Assembly (NCBI GenBank): GCA_045124055.1
Contig: JBGVKZ010000046.1
Span: 1 to 64,000 of the forward strand
Length of the DNA: 64,000 nt
DNA from: CALZKI01 sp045124055
Lineage (GTDB): Bacteria > Bacillota > Clostridia > Lachnospirales > Lachnospiraceae
Direction: 5' to 3'
In this document: positions 47,072-54,658 of the stretch, one piece after another
Layout: each line of letters opens with the position of its first letter
Position numbering within the stretch: the first letter of the stretch is position 1
Notes under the pieces: model-generated
The model's database searches: none
What the model was told of the DNA's origin: nothing
The model's input: only the letters and a program-made list of their open reading frames with translations
Position numbers and translations under genes: made by a program

Positions 47072-48038
47072 ACATACCTCTTACGGAAACTTCTCCCGCA
47101 TAGACTCTCTCTATTTGTCCGTCCTCTTTAAAAACAAGCAGCATTCCTTCTTCGTTAATGCCACCGGCAATACCTGTAAACTCTCCCTTTGGGTCTAATA
47201 CTTTTACAAGAGAGCCTTTATTCACAAGTCTTTTATTATATTCTTCTACAAATGGTTTTAAATCTGTAGCCATTAAAAAGATTTCATAATCCTTTTCGAA
47301 CTCTGCAAGAATATCGCATAATAGGCTTGCCCTTGAAATGACCTTTTTACTCTCTATTTTCAAGGAAGTTGCCATAGAAACAATATCTTCCGAAAAAACT
47401 TCTTCGTTCACATTGATGCCAATTCCAACCACAATATGATGAATATAATCTCTTTCCATACTCATCTCAGTTAAAATACCGCAGACCTTTTTCTTATTGA
47501 CTACTATATCATTTGGCCATTTAATCTTAGCTTCTAACCCTGTATGCTCTGCAATCACTTTTGCCACACTGTATGCCGCAACCAATGTTATCATAGACGC
47601 CTTGTCCGGTGCAAAATCAGGTTTAAGTAACAGGCTAAAATAGAGGTTTGTCCCTTTGGCTGATTGCCAGTTTCTGCCTCGCCTTCCTTTGCCTGCTGTC
47701 TGACTGTCCGCCACCACTAATAAACCACTCTCTACTTTATCTTCTGCCATTCTTCTAGCATCTGCATTGGTGGAATCCGTCGTTTCTTTATAAACAATCT
47801 GTTTTCCCAGCCATTTTGTGTTCAGCCGACTTTCAATTTCGTTTTTCGATAATATATCCGGAGAGGAAACCATATGATAGCCTTTATTTTGCACAGCTTC
47901 AATACGGTATCCTTCCTTTTTTAACTGGTTGATTGCTTTCCATACTGCCGTTCTGGATACGCCAAAACGGTTACAAAGCTCCTGACCGGAAATGAATTTA
48001 TCATTTTCTCTCAGTAATGCTAAGATTTCTGCCTTCAT
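47058..48038 (-). CDS. birA: Bifunctional biotin ligase/repressor BirA
   Basis: 326 residues. The N-terminal HTH (about 1-60, ISGQELCNRFGVSRTAVWKA) and the ligase domain with the biotinyl-AMP loop GKGRRGRNWQSAKGTNLYFS, KWPNDIVV and VVGIGINVN are both present, so it both biotinylates acceptor proteins and represses biotin genes. It starts four bases after the argF stop. Confidence 0.96.
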   Translation of the reverse strand: MKAEILALLRENDKFISGQELCNRFGVSRTAVWKAINQLKKEGYRIEAVQNKGYHMVSSPDILSKNEIESRLNTKWLGKQIVYKETTDSTNADARRMAEDKVESGLLVVADSQTAGKGRRGRNWQSAKGTNLYFSLLLKPDFAPDKASMITLVAAYSVAKVIAEHTGLEAKIKWPNDIVVNKKKVCGILTEMSMERDYIHHIVVGIGINVNEEVFSEDIVSMATSLKIESKKVISRASLLCDILAEFEKDYEIFLMATDLKPFVEEYNKRLVNKGSLVKVLDPKGEFTGIAGGINEEGMLLVFKEDGQIERVYAGEVSVRGMYGYV

Positions 48039-48041
48039 AAA

Positions 48042-49046
48042 TTACTCCCTAGCACTTGTCTTTTTAAGGGTCGCTGCCATTACAGCTTTAATGGTATGCA
48101 TACGGTTTTCTGCTTCCTCAAATACAATGGATTTTTCTGACTGGAATACTTCGTCCGTTACTTCCAGTTCCTTGAAACCGAATTTTTCACCCATCTCTTT
48201 TCCAACTTTTGTCTTTAAGTCGTGGTATGCTGGTAAACAATGCATAAAGACTGCATTTTCGCCTGCATTATCCATAATTTGCTTGTTTACCTGGTATGGA
48301 GAAAGTTCGCGGATTCTTGTTTCCCATACTTCCAAAGGTTCGCCCATAGACACCCAAACGTCTGTGTATACAACATCCACATCCTTTGTGCCTTCCATAG
48401 CATCCTCAGTAAGTCTGATGCTACCACCTGTCTCTTTCGCAATTTCCTGACAAGTCTTAACTAATTCTTCATCTGGGAAAAAGTTTTTCGAGGTACAAGC
48501 GGTAAAATGCATACCCATTTTTGCACAAGTCACCATAAGGGAATTACCCATATTGTAACGGGCATCACCCATATAAGTTAATTTAATGCCTTTGATATAA
48601 CCAAAATGTTCTTTAATTGTTAATAAATCAGCAAGCATCTGTGTTGGATGAAATTCGTTCGTTAAACCATTCCAAACTGGAACGCCGGCATATTTTGCAA
48701 GTTCTTCTACAATTTCCTGACCATAGCCACGATATTCAATACCATCAAACATACTGCCCAATACTTTGGCAGAGTCGGCAATGCTTTCTTTCGTTCCAAA
48801 CTGTGAGGCAGATGGGTCAAGATATGTACTTCCCATACCCAAATCGTGAGCTGCCACTTCAAAAGAGCATCGTGTTCTTGTACTGGTTTTTTCAAATACT
48901 AAAGCTACATTCTGTCCTTCGTAATCCTTTGTCAAAATTCCTTTTTTCTTTTTGGCTTTTAATTCTGCTGCCAAATCCACTAAATACATAATTTCTTCCG
49001 GGGTGAAATCCAATAATTTTAAAAAATGTCTTCCCTCTAAATTCAT
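48042..49046 (-). CDS. argF: Ornithine carbamoyltransferase
   Basis: 334 residues. Converts ornithine plus carbamoyl phosphate to citrulline. The carbamoyl-phosphate site FEKTSTRTRCSFEVAAHDLG, the HPTQMLADLLTI block and AVFMHCLPAYHD are standard. First gene of the long operon to lysS; its upstream region has a strong inverted repeat over the -10 (49077-49127). Confidence 0.97.
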   Translation of the reverse strand: MNLEGRHFLKLLDFTPEEIMYLVDLAAELKAKKKKGILTKDYEGQNVALVFEKTSTRTRCSFEVAAHDLGMGSTYLDPSASQFGTKESIADSAKVLGSMFDGIEYRGYGQEIVEELAKYAGVPVWNGLTNEFHPTQMLADLLTIKEHFGYIKGIKLTYMGDARYNMGNSLMVTCAKMGMHFTACTSKNFFPDEELVKTCQEIAKETGGSIRLTEDAMEGTKDVDVVYTDVWVSMGEPLEVWETRIRELSPYQVNKQIMDNAGENAVFMHCLPAYHDLKTKVGKEMGEKFGFKELEVTDEVFQSEKSIVFEEAENRMHTIKAVMAATLKKTSARE

Positions 49047-49076
49047 TTTATTTTCCTCCTACAAAAAACTCTAAAT

Positions 49077-49127
49077 GCCCACATTATAAAAAGGATTCTT
49101 TTTTCTCTCCTTTTTTACAACGTGGGC
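49077..49127 (-). promoter_or_regulatory. Long inverted repeat over the argF promoter
   Basis: Arms of 19-20 bases (GCCCACGTTGTAAAAAAGGA with TCCTTTTTATAATGTGGGC, minus strand) enclose a 12-base loop; a TATAAT -10 sits in the 3' arm (49083-49088). It may be an operator region or a leader structure; no good -35 is seen. Confidence 0.5.
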
Positions 49128-49168
49128 AACTATTTCTTTATAAAATCTGCTCCATCATAAAAACTATC

Positions 49169-49190
49169 AAAAAGCATCTATATGCTTTTT
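49169..49190 (-). terminator. Terminator after the SPFH gene
   Basis: Nine-bp stem AAAAAGCAT/ATGCTTTTT with a four-base loop; its T-run on the minus strand (TTTTT) ends the NfeD-SPFH unit directly after the stop at 49190. Confidence 0.7.
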
Positions 49191-50110
49191 TAATCTTTTA
49201 CGATTTCTTTTAAAGAACCTGCAAGACCTGCAACTCCCTGAATGTCTGATGGGATAATAATTTTGGTTGCCTGACCATCTGCAGCTCTTTCAAAAGCTTC
49301 AAGGCTCTTAATTCTAAGAACCGCTTCGTCTGCACCTGCTTCACGAAGCATTCGAATACCATCGGCTTTCGCCTGTTGTACTTTCAAAATAGCCTCAGCT
49401 TCACCTTCTGCTTCACGGATTAATTTTTCTTTTGCTGCTTCTGCACGTAAAATTGCAGACTGTTTTTCCGCCTCTGCTTCCAGAATGGCTGCTTCTTTCT
49501 GTCCTTCTGCAACAGTGATACTTGCTTTCTTTTCACCTTCTGCTCTTGTAACCGCTTCACGACGTTCACGTTCTGCCTTCATCTGACGTTCCATGGCATT
49601 CTGAATTTCTGGTGGTGGCATAATGTTCTTTAATTCCACACGGTTTACCTTGATTCCCCATGGGTCAGTTGCTACGTCTAAGGATGAACGCATTTTGGTA
49701 TTAATAGTCTCTCTGGAAGTTAAACTCTGGTCTAATTCCAATTCACCGATAATATTACGAAGTGTAGTTGCAGTTAAATTTTCAATCGCCATCATTGGAC
49801 GTTCTACACCATATGCAAACAATCTCGGGTCTGTAATCTGATAGTACACTACTGTGTCAATTCTCATAGTAACGTTATCCTTTGTGATAACTGGCTGTGG
49901 TGCGAAATCTACCACCTGCTCTTTTAAACTCATTTTTTTCGCGATTCTGTCCACGATAGGCAATTTAAAATGAAGTCCTACATTCCAAGTTGCCTGATAA
50001 GCACCAAGTCTTTCCACAACTACAGCCTGAGCCTGTGGAACAATCTTAATACAACTTGCTAAAATCCAAACGACAATAACTAAAAAAACAACTAAAATAA
50101 CAAATCCCAT
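49190..50110 (-). CDS. SPFH/band 7 (stomatin/QmcA-like) membrane protein
   Basis: 306 residues. One N-terminal membrane helix (ILVVFLVIVVWILASCI), an SPFH domain (about 25-180, VPQAQAVVVERLGAYQATWN, EQVVDFAPQPVITKDNVTMR) and a coiled-coil Ala/Glu tail. Such proteins form membrane-microdomain scaffolds and often pair with an NfeD protein, as here (50114-50548, three bases upstream). Confidence 0.92.
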   Translation of the reverse strand: MGFVILVVFLVIVVWILASCIKIVPQAQAVVVERLGAYQATWNVGLHFKLPIVDRIAKKMSLKEQVVDFAPQPVITKDNVTMRIDTVVYYQITDPRLFAYGVERPMMAIENLTATTLRNIIGELELDQSLTSRETINTKMRSSLDVATDPWGIKVNRVELKNIMPPPEIQNAMERQMKAERERREAVTRAEGEKKASITVAEGQKEAAILEAEAEKQSAILRAEAAKEKLIREAEGEAEAILKVQQAKADGIRMLREAGADEAVLRIKSLEAFERAADGQATKIIIPSDIQGVAGLAGSLKEIVKD

Positions 50111-50113
50111 CGA

Positions 50114-50548
50114 TTATTCTCCTTTTTCCTCTACGATTGCTTTTACACCTTGTATCTCAAGAATGGTTACAACACTACCTTCTGCAATGGTCCCATTGTC
50201 TTTGCTTCTTGCTGTCCATTCCATACCGTCTGCAACGATTTTTCCCATACCTTTTATATTATCAACCATTTCAGTAACAATGCCCTGTTTGCCGGCCATA
50301 CTCTCTACATTTGTTTTGATACGATTTTTGTTAAAATACTTCATCGCCACTGGTCTTGTGAAAATCAGTAACACAATGGAAGTTACTAAAAATACCAGAA
50401 TCTGCAACCACAAAGGTCCTCCAACCAAGGCTACAATAGTAGCTAAAAGTGAACCACCTGCAAACCAGATTGTGGTCAGTCCCAGAGTACCAATTTCAAT
50501 CACTAAACACATAACCAGAACGATTAACCAAATAATTGTAAGGCTCAT
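50114..50548 (-). CDS. NfeD family membrane protein
   Basis: 144 residues. Two to three membrane helices (about 5-70) followed by an OB-fold C-terminal domain (VESMAGKQGIVTEMVDNIKG, GEWTARS-type segment MEWTARSKDNGTIAEGSVVT). NfeD partners of SPFH proteins; stop three bases before the SPFH start. GGAGGGTAAAAA precedes the ATG. Promoter at 50588-50616. Confidence 0.9.
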   Translation of the reverse strand: MSLTIIWLIVLVMCLVIEIGTLGLTTIWFAGGSLLATIVALVGGPLWLQILVFLVTSIVLLIFTRPVAMKYFNKNRIKTNVESMAGKQGIVTEMVDNIKGMGKIVADGMEWTARSKDNGTIAEGSVVTILEIQGVKAIVEEKGE

Positions 50549-50587
50549 TTTTTACCCTCCTTTGTAATCGTTTTGCCATTTGGTTAC

Positions 50588-50616
50588 AGTTTACTATATT
50601 TTATGTATTCTTTCAA
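50588..50616 (-). promoter_or_regulatory. Promoter of the NfeD-SPFH unit
   Basis: On the minus strand TTGAAA, 17 bases, TAAACT, about 40 bases before the NfeD start. Confidence 0.55.
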
Positions 50617-50630
50617 GAATATATCCCTGA

Positions 50631-50679
50631 AAAAAATAAGCCCCATATTTCTAAGGTTGCTTATCACCTTAAAAATATG
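50631..50679 (-). terminator. Terminator after the SleB-like hydrolase gene
   Basis: Fourteen-bp stem CATATTTTTAAGGT with ACCTTAGAAATATG (minus strand, one mismatch), followed by GGGGCTTATTTTTTTC. It lies about 15 bases after the stop at 50693. Confidence 0.75.
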
Positions 50680-50692
50680 AGACCTTTAAAAT

Positions 50693-51769
50693 TTACCAGA
50701 ATACGTGATTTCCGATTTCCACGCCTTCGTGTTTTCCAACACGTTTAAAGTGTGTTGCCTCACCTACATTTGTATTCCCATCGATAGCTTCCTCGGCGGC
50801 CTGTAAACAACTGTCTTTCACATTTCCATTGTATACTTCTTCCACTTTACCATTTAAAGCCGGTGTAAACTGACCGGATGCATAAATAACTTCTGAAATG
50901 GTATTTGGATAAGCTGCACTTTTTACACGGTTCATAACTACCGCACCGACTGCCAACTGTCCTTCGTAAGCCTCTCCACCAGCTTCACACTGGATTAAGG
51001 CTGCCAATAATCTGGTTTCATCAGCTGTGGCTGCAAAAGCACCAGAATTATAAGTAAGTTTTGCTTTTTCTTCCGCCTCTTTTGCTTCTCTTTCTTTAAT
51101 TTCTTCGTTGGTTTCGCCTTCATCAACTAACAGTTCTGCTACCACATATTGTGCAGAAACATAACCCGTATCACCGTTATAATCAATGCAATACCAAGCT
51201 TCATCTATTTTTTCAATCACTTCGTATACTTCACCCACATTAGCTGTACCGTAAATTCCGGCAGTTAAATTAGGTTCTTTTCTAATGCGAAGGGAACTAG
51301 CTTCAATGGTCACTGTTTCCATTCCCACTTCTTCTGCCATAGCCTGTGCTTCTTCACCAAACACTAAGTAATCATCTTTTGCCCAGCCTACCAAACTTCC
51401 TGACTGGATTTTCGTCCACCCGTCTTTTCTTTCTAAAGCTGTACCACCACAGTCTTTATACATAAGCCCTACTCTGTCAGAATCTACATTTGCCTCCATA
51501 CGAACATTCAACGCATCATTCACATCGACCATAACAAATCCCAATTCCAATTCTGCCTCGTAAGATTCTTTCAGACTCTGTGCTACGCTCTGGGTTGTTC
51601 CTTCTTCATATGCACTAGGGTCTAACACAAGTCCGAATCCACTGTTTAGAGATTCCAAAACTTCTGTATGATTGCTTGCTGCCATTGCGGTAGAGTTAGT
51701 AGTAAAAAAAATACCCAATGAAAGAAGCATTCCAAACAATACTACACTCACCTTTTTGACTTTCAACAT
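50693..51769 (-). CDS. Secreted cell-wall hydrolase with SH3 domains
   Basis: 358 residues. Signal peptide (KKVSVVLFGMLLSLGIFFTT, cleavage near AMAA-SN), then two SH3b domains (about 75-135 and 150-215, each with a D-x-L-N-V/I-R-x-x-p...G pattern such as ASSLRIRKEPNLTAGIYGTA), a charged linker, and a C-terminal SleB-like hydrolase domain (about 245-358: LLAALIQCEAGGEAYEGQLA, VGAVVMNRVKS, the A-T-H-F motif). Members cleave peptidoglycan in germination or growth. The upstream region has a palindrome over the -10 and WalR-like half-sites. Confidence 0.88.
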   Translation of the reverse strand: MLKVKKVSVVLFGMLLSLGIFFTTNSTAMAASNHTEVLESLNSGFGLVLDPSAYEEGTTQSVAQSLKESYEAELELGFVMVDVNDALNVRMEANVDSDRVGLMYKDCGGTALERKDGWTKIQSGSLVGWAKDDYLVFGEEAQAMAEEVGMETVTIEASSLRIRKEPNLTAGIYGTANVGEVYEVIEKIDEAWYCIDYNGDTGYVSAQYVVAELLVDEGETNEEIKEREAKEAEEKAKLTYNSGAFAATADETRLLAALIQCEAGGEAYEGQLAVGAVVMNRVKSAAYPNTISEVIYASGQFTPALNGKVEEVYNGNVKDSCLQAAEEAIDGNTNVGEATHFKRVGKHEGVEIGNHVFW

Positions 51770-51840
51770 TATAGTACCTCCGTAAATTCACACTTTTAGT
51801 TGTGAGTACACATTACAAATGAGTCACCTCACAAGTGTGT

Positions 51841-51939
51841 TACATATTTGTGAGTATTATACACAAATATGTAAATTTTATTACAAAAATGTTACGATTG
51901 TTACCGTGGTACTATAACAAACTTTCCTATATTTGTCAA
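51841..51939 (-). promoter_or_regulatory. Complex promoter region of the SleB-like gene
   Basis: On the minus strand a strong promoter TTGACA-17-TATAGT (51911-51939). Downstream lies a perfect 12-bp inverted repeat TACATATTTGTG...CACAAATATGTA (51841-51873) whose centre holds a second TATAAT (51856-51861). Between them CGTAAC-ATTTT-TGTAAT (51880-51896) is close to the WalR box TGTWAH-N5-TGTWAH. Confidence 0.6.
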
Positions 51940-51950
51940 ATTTTCCACTT

Positions 51951-52772
51951 TTACAGCTCTTTAGACCTTGCAATCGTGGCATCAACTGCCTCCATTAAAA
52001 CACCTCTAAATCCGCCTTCTTCCAAAGCTTTTACGCCCTCAATCGTAGTTCCACCCGGAGAACATACCATATCTTTTAAAGCACCCGGGTGCAACTTTTC
52101 GCCCAACGCTTTTTCCGATTCTAACATAAGTTTTGCACTACCATAAACAGCCTGTGCAACCATTTCATAAGCAAGGTCGCGTCTCATTCCGGCTCTTACC
52201 ACCGCATCAGCCATAGCTTCAATCATCATAAATACAAAAGCCGGAGAACTTCCACTAGCTCCGATAACGGCATCCATCAGATTTTCCGGCACTTCCTTTG
52301 CCATTCCAATGCTCTCCAAAATAGATAAAACCGTCTGTTTGTCCTCTTGGGTACATTCTGTGTTAAAGCAAACACCACTACAACTTGCCTGAACCAGTGC
52401 TGCTGTATTTGGCATACATCTTGCCAATTTTACTTTTTTTCCAATGCCTTTTTCCAGATATTCAATGGTCTTTCCAGCTAAAATAGAAATCACCAAAACA
52501 TCCTCTTTTAAAACATCTCTGACTTCTCCAAGTACTCCTTCTATCATCTGTGGCTTTACTGCTAAAATCAAAACATCTGCCTGTTTTGCCACCTCACAGT
52601 TATCCATAACCGTTAAAATTCCGAAATCATTTCTGACTTTCAACAGAGTTTTTTCCGTCTGGGCACTTCCAATTATTTTTTCTTTCTGTGTAAAACCATT
52701 CTGTAAAAGTCCACCAATAATGGCTTTTGCCATATTTCCAAGACCAATAAATCCAATCATTTTCTTTTCCAT
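51951..52772 (-). CDS. proC: Pyrroline-5-carboxylate reductase
   Basis: 273 residues. Last step of proline synthesis, NAD(P)H. GFIGLGNMAKAIIGGL is the Rossmann motif and MVCSPGGTTIEGVKALEE the C-terminal signature. Its ATG lies three bases before the TrmH stop. Confidence 0.96.
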   Translation of the reverse strand: MEKKMIGFIGLGNMAKAIIGGLLQNGFTQKEKIIGSAQTEKTLLKVRNDFGILTVMDNCEVAKQADVLILAVKPQMIEGVLGEVRDVLKEDVLVISILAGKTIEYLEKGIGKKVKLARCMPNTAALVQASCSGVCFNTECTQEDKQTVLSILESIGMAKEVPENLMDAVIGASGSSPAFVFMMIEAMADAVVRAGMRRDLAYEMVAQAVYGSAKLMLESEKALGEKLHPGALKDMVCSPGGTTIEGVKALEEGGFRGVLMEAVDATIARSKEL

Positions 52773-52775
52773 TTC

Positions 52776-53552
52776 CTAACTCCTTCTTTGTCTGAATGCT
52801 TCATACATAAGTAATGTTGTGGCAATAGCGGCATTTAACGATTCTACCTGTCCTTCCATTGGGATTTTTAAGTAAAAATCCGCTAAATCGGCGGTCTCTT
52901 TTTTGAGTCCATTGCCTTCATTTCCAATTAAAAAGGCACACCCTTTTTTGAAATCAAAGCTGTCATAATAGGCTTTTCCTTTTAGATGTGCTGCATACAC
53001 AACAATGCCTTTATCCTGCAATTTTTCAATCGTCTCTTTTAACGAATCTACATAGATAAAAGGCATTCTGTAAATGCTTCCCATAGTGGCACGAATGGTC
53101 TTTGGATTATAAATATCCACCGTATCCTTTGTCATAATCACGCCGTCAATTCCTGCCCCTTCTCCAGTTCGCAAAATGGTTCCCAGGTTTCCAGGGTCCT
53201 GAATATCTTCCAAAAGTACCAAAGTTGGATTTTCTTTTGTTAACACGTCCTCCAGGGTATATTGATACTGTTTCATAACACACAAAATTCCCTGTGGTGA
53301 ACGGGTATCCGAAATCTTTTTAAACACTTCATCACTGACTATTTCATAGCCCGTTTTTTTCAATTTTTCAGAGATTCCATTTTTCTCTATGTAGCTTTCA
53401 GAAACATAGACTTCACGAATATACTTTTCGTCTGCTTCTTCAAACATTTTGCTGCCTTCTACCAAAAAGACCTGTTCTTTTTTTCTCTCTTTTGCCTTTT
53501 CCGACAGAGAAACCAGCCATTTAATACGTTTATTGCTTGTTGCCGTAATCAT
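52776..53552 (-). CDS. SpoU/TrmH-family RNA 2'-O-methyltransferase
   Basis: 258 residues. SPOUT methyltransferase: an N-terminal substrate-binding region (FLVEGSKMFEEADEKY) and the C-terminal knot with motif 1 IQDPGNLGTILRTGEGAGID, motif 2 CAFLIGNEGNGLKKE and motif 3 IPMEGQVESLNAAIATTLLM. Target rRNA or tRNA cannot be told. It overlaps no neighbour; proC follows in three bases. Confidence 0.93.
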   Translation of the reverse strand: MITATSNKRIKWLVSLSEKAKERKKEQVFLVEGSKMFEEADEKYIREVYVSESYIEKNGISEKLKKTGYEIVSDEVFKKISDTRSPQGILCVMKQYQYTLEDVLTKENPTLVLLEDIQDPGNLGTILRTGEGAGIDGVIMTKDTVDIYNPKTIRATMGSIYRMPFIYVDSLKETIEKLQDKGIVVYAAHLKGKAYYDSFDFKKGCAFLIGNEGNGLKKETADLADFYLKIPMEGQVESLNAAIATTLLMYEAFRQRRS

Positions 53553-53576
53553 ATTTTCTCCTGCTTAATTCCATTA

Positions 53577-53607
53577 TCCAAAACAGCCGAGGAGTGTTCC
53601 CCGGCTG
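53577..53607 (-). terminator. Terminator after pfkA
   Basis: Stem CAGCCG/CGGCTG extended by G-U pairs, then TTTTGG on the minus strand, about 15 bases after the pfkA stop at 53621. Confidence 0.65.
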
Positions 53608-53620
53608 CTACTTTTTACAA

Positions 53621-54595
53621 TTACATAGACAAAACTCTACTTACTTCATATTGATATTCCGGAATATCCTTTGTCATTTTCAAAGCTTCTTCCATATCAA
53701 AATCTACAAATTCGCCATGCTGATAACCTACCACACGGTTGGTTTTACCCTGACATATAATATCGGCTGCATATGCACCCATAATAGACGCATAATATCT
53801 GTCTTTACAAGTTGGGCTACCACCACGTTGCATATAGCCTAAAATAGTAGCTCTTGTCTCTATACCTGTTGCAGCTTCAATTCTTCTTGCCATAGAAGTA
53901 GAATGTCCAATACCTTCTGCATTAATAATAATATGATGTGTTTTACCACGTTTTCTGTTATGGATGATGTTATTGACGATTCTTTGTTCGTCGTAATCAT
54001 ATTTTTCTGGAAGTAAGATATCTTCCGCACCATTGGCAATACCACACCAAAGAGCAATATAGCCGGCATTTCTACCCATAACTTCAATGATACTACATCT
54101 TTCGTGAGAAGAAGAAGTATCACGAATTTTGTCAATAGCCTGCATCGCTGTATTGATAGCTGTATCAAATCCAATCGTATACTCTGTGCAGGCAATATCT
54201 AAGTCGATAGTTCCCGGAAGACCGATAACGTTAATTCCATGTTTCGCCAGTGCCAGTGCACCACGATACGAACCATCGCCACCAATTACCACTAAACCGT
54301 CAATTCCATGTGCTTTACAGATTTCAGCACCTTTTGCCTGACCTTCTTCTGTCAGAAATTCCATACATCTTGCAGTACCTAAAATCGTACCACCTCTTTG
54401 GATAGTATCTGACACATCTTTTTTCTCCAAATCTATAATTTCTTCATTAAGAAGCCCTTTATACCCTTTTTTAATACCTTTTACGGATACACCATTTACC
54501 AGTGCTTTTCTAACCACGGCACGAATTGCAGCATTCATTCCCGGTGCATCGCCACCACTTGTTAGAACACCAATGGTCTTAATTTCTTTTGCCAT
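53621..54595 (-). CDS. pfkA: 6-phosphofructokinase (ATP type)
   Basis: 324 residues from the ATG at 54595 (GGAGG ten bases upstream); the frame to 54655 has no ribosome site. Committed step of glycolysis. GVLTSGGDAPGMNAAIRAVV, VVIGGDGSYRGA (Gly at the ATP/PPi-deciding position, so ATP type) and the effector-like RATILGYMQRGGSPT are standard. The catalytic block reads PGTIDLDIACTEYTIGFDTA where most enzymes have TIDND and GTD, an unusual but possibly lineage-typical variation. It lies 63 bases after dnaE. Confidence 0.96.
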   Translation of the reverse strand: MAKEIKTIGVLTSGGDAPGMNAAIRAVVRKALVNGVSVKGIKKGYKGLLNEEIIDLEKKDVSDTIQRGGTILGTARCMEFLTEEGQAKGAEICKAHGIDGLVVIGGDGSYRGALALAKHGINVIGLPGTIDLDIACTEYTIGFDTAINTAMQAIDKIRDTSSSHERCSIIEVMGRNAGYIALWCGIANGAEDILLPEKYDYDEQRIVNNIIHNRKRGKTHHIIINAEGIGHSTSMARRIEAATGIETRATILGYMQRGGSPTCKDRYYASIMGAYAADIICQGKTNRVVGYQHGEFVDFDMEEALKMTKDIPEYQYEVSRVLSM

Positions 54596-54658
54596 AAGTG
54601 TATGTCCTCCTGTCACGTTTGCAACTATTTTAAAACAATTTTTTTCATCTTTCAATGA

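Noticed and set aside
51951..54595. Possible T-box or other riboswitch before proC, trmH and pfkA
   Set aside because: Gaps are a few dozen bases at most and contain no specifier loop, no T-box sequence and no second terminator.
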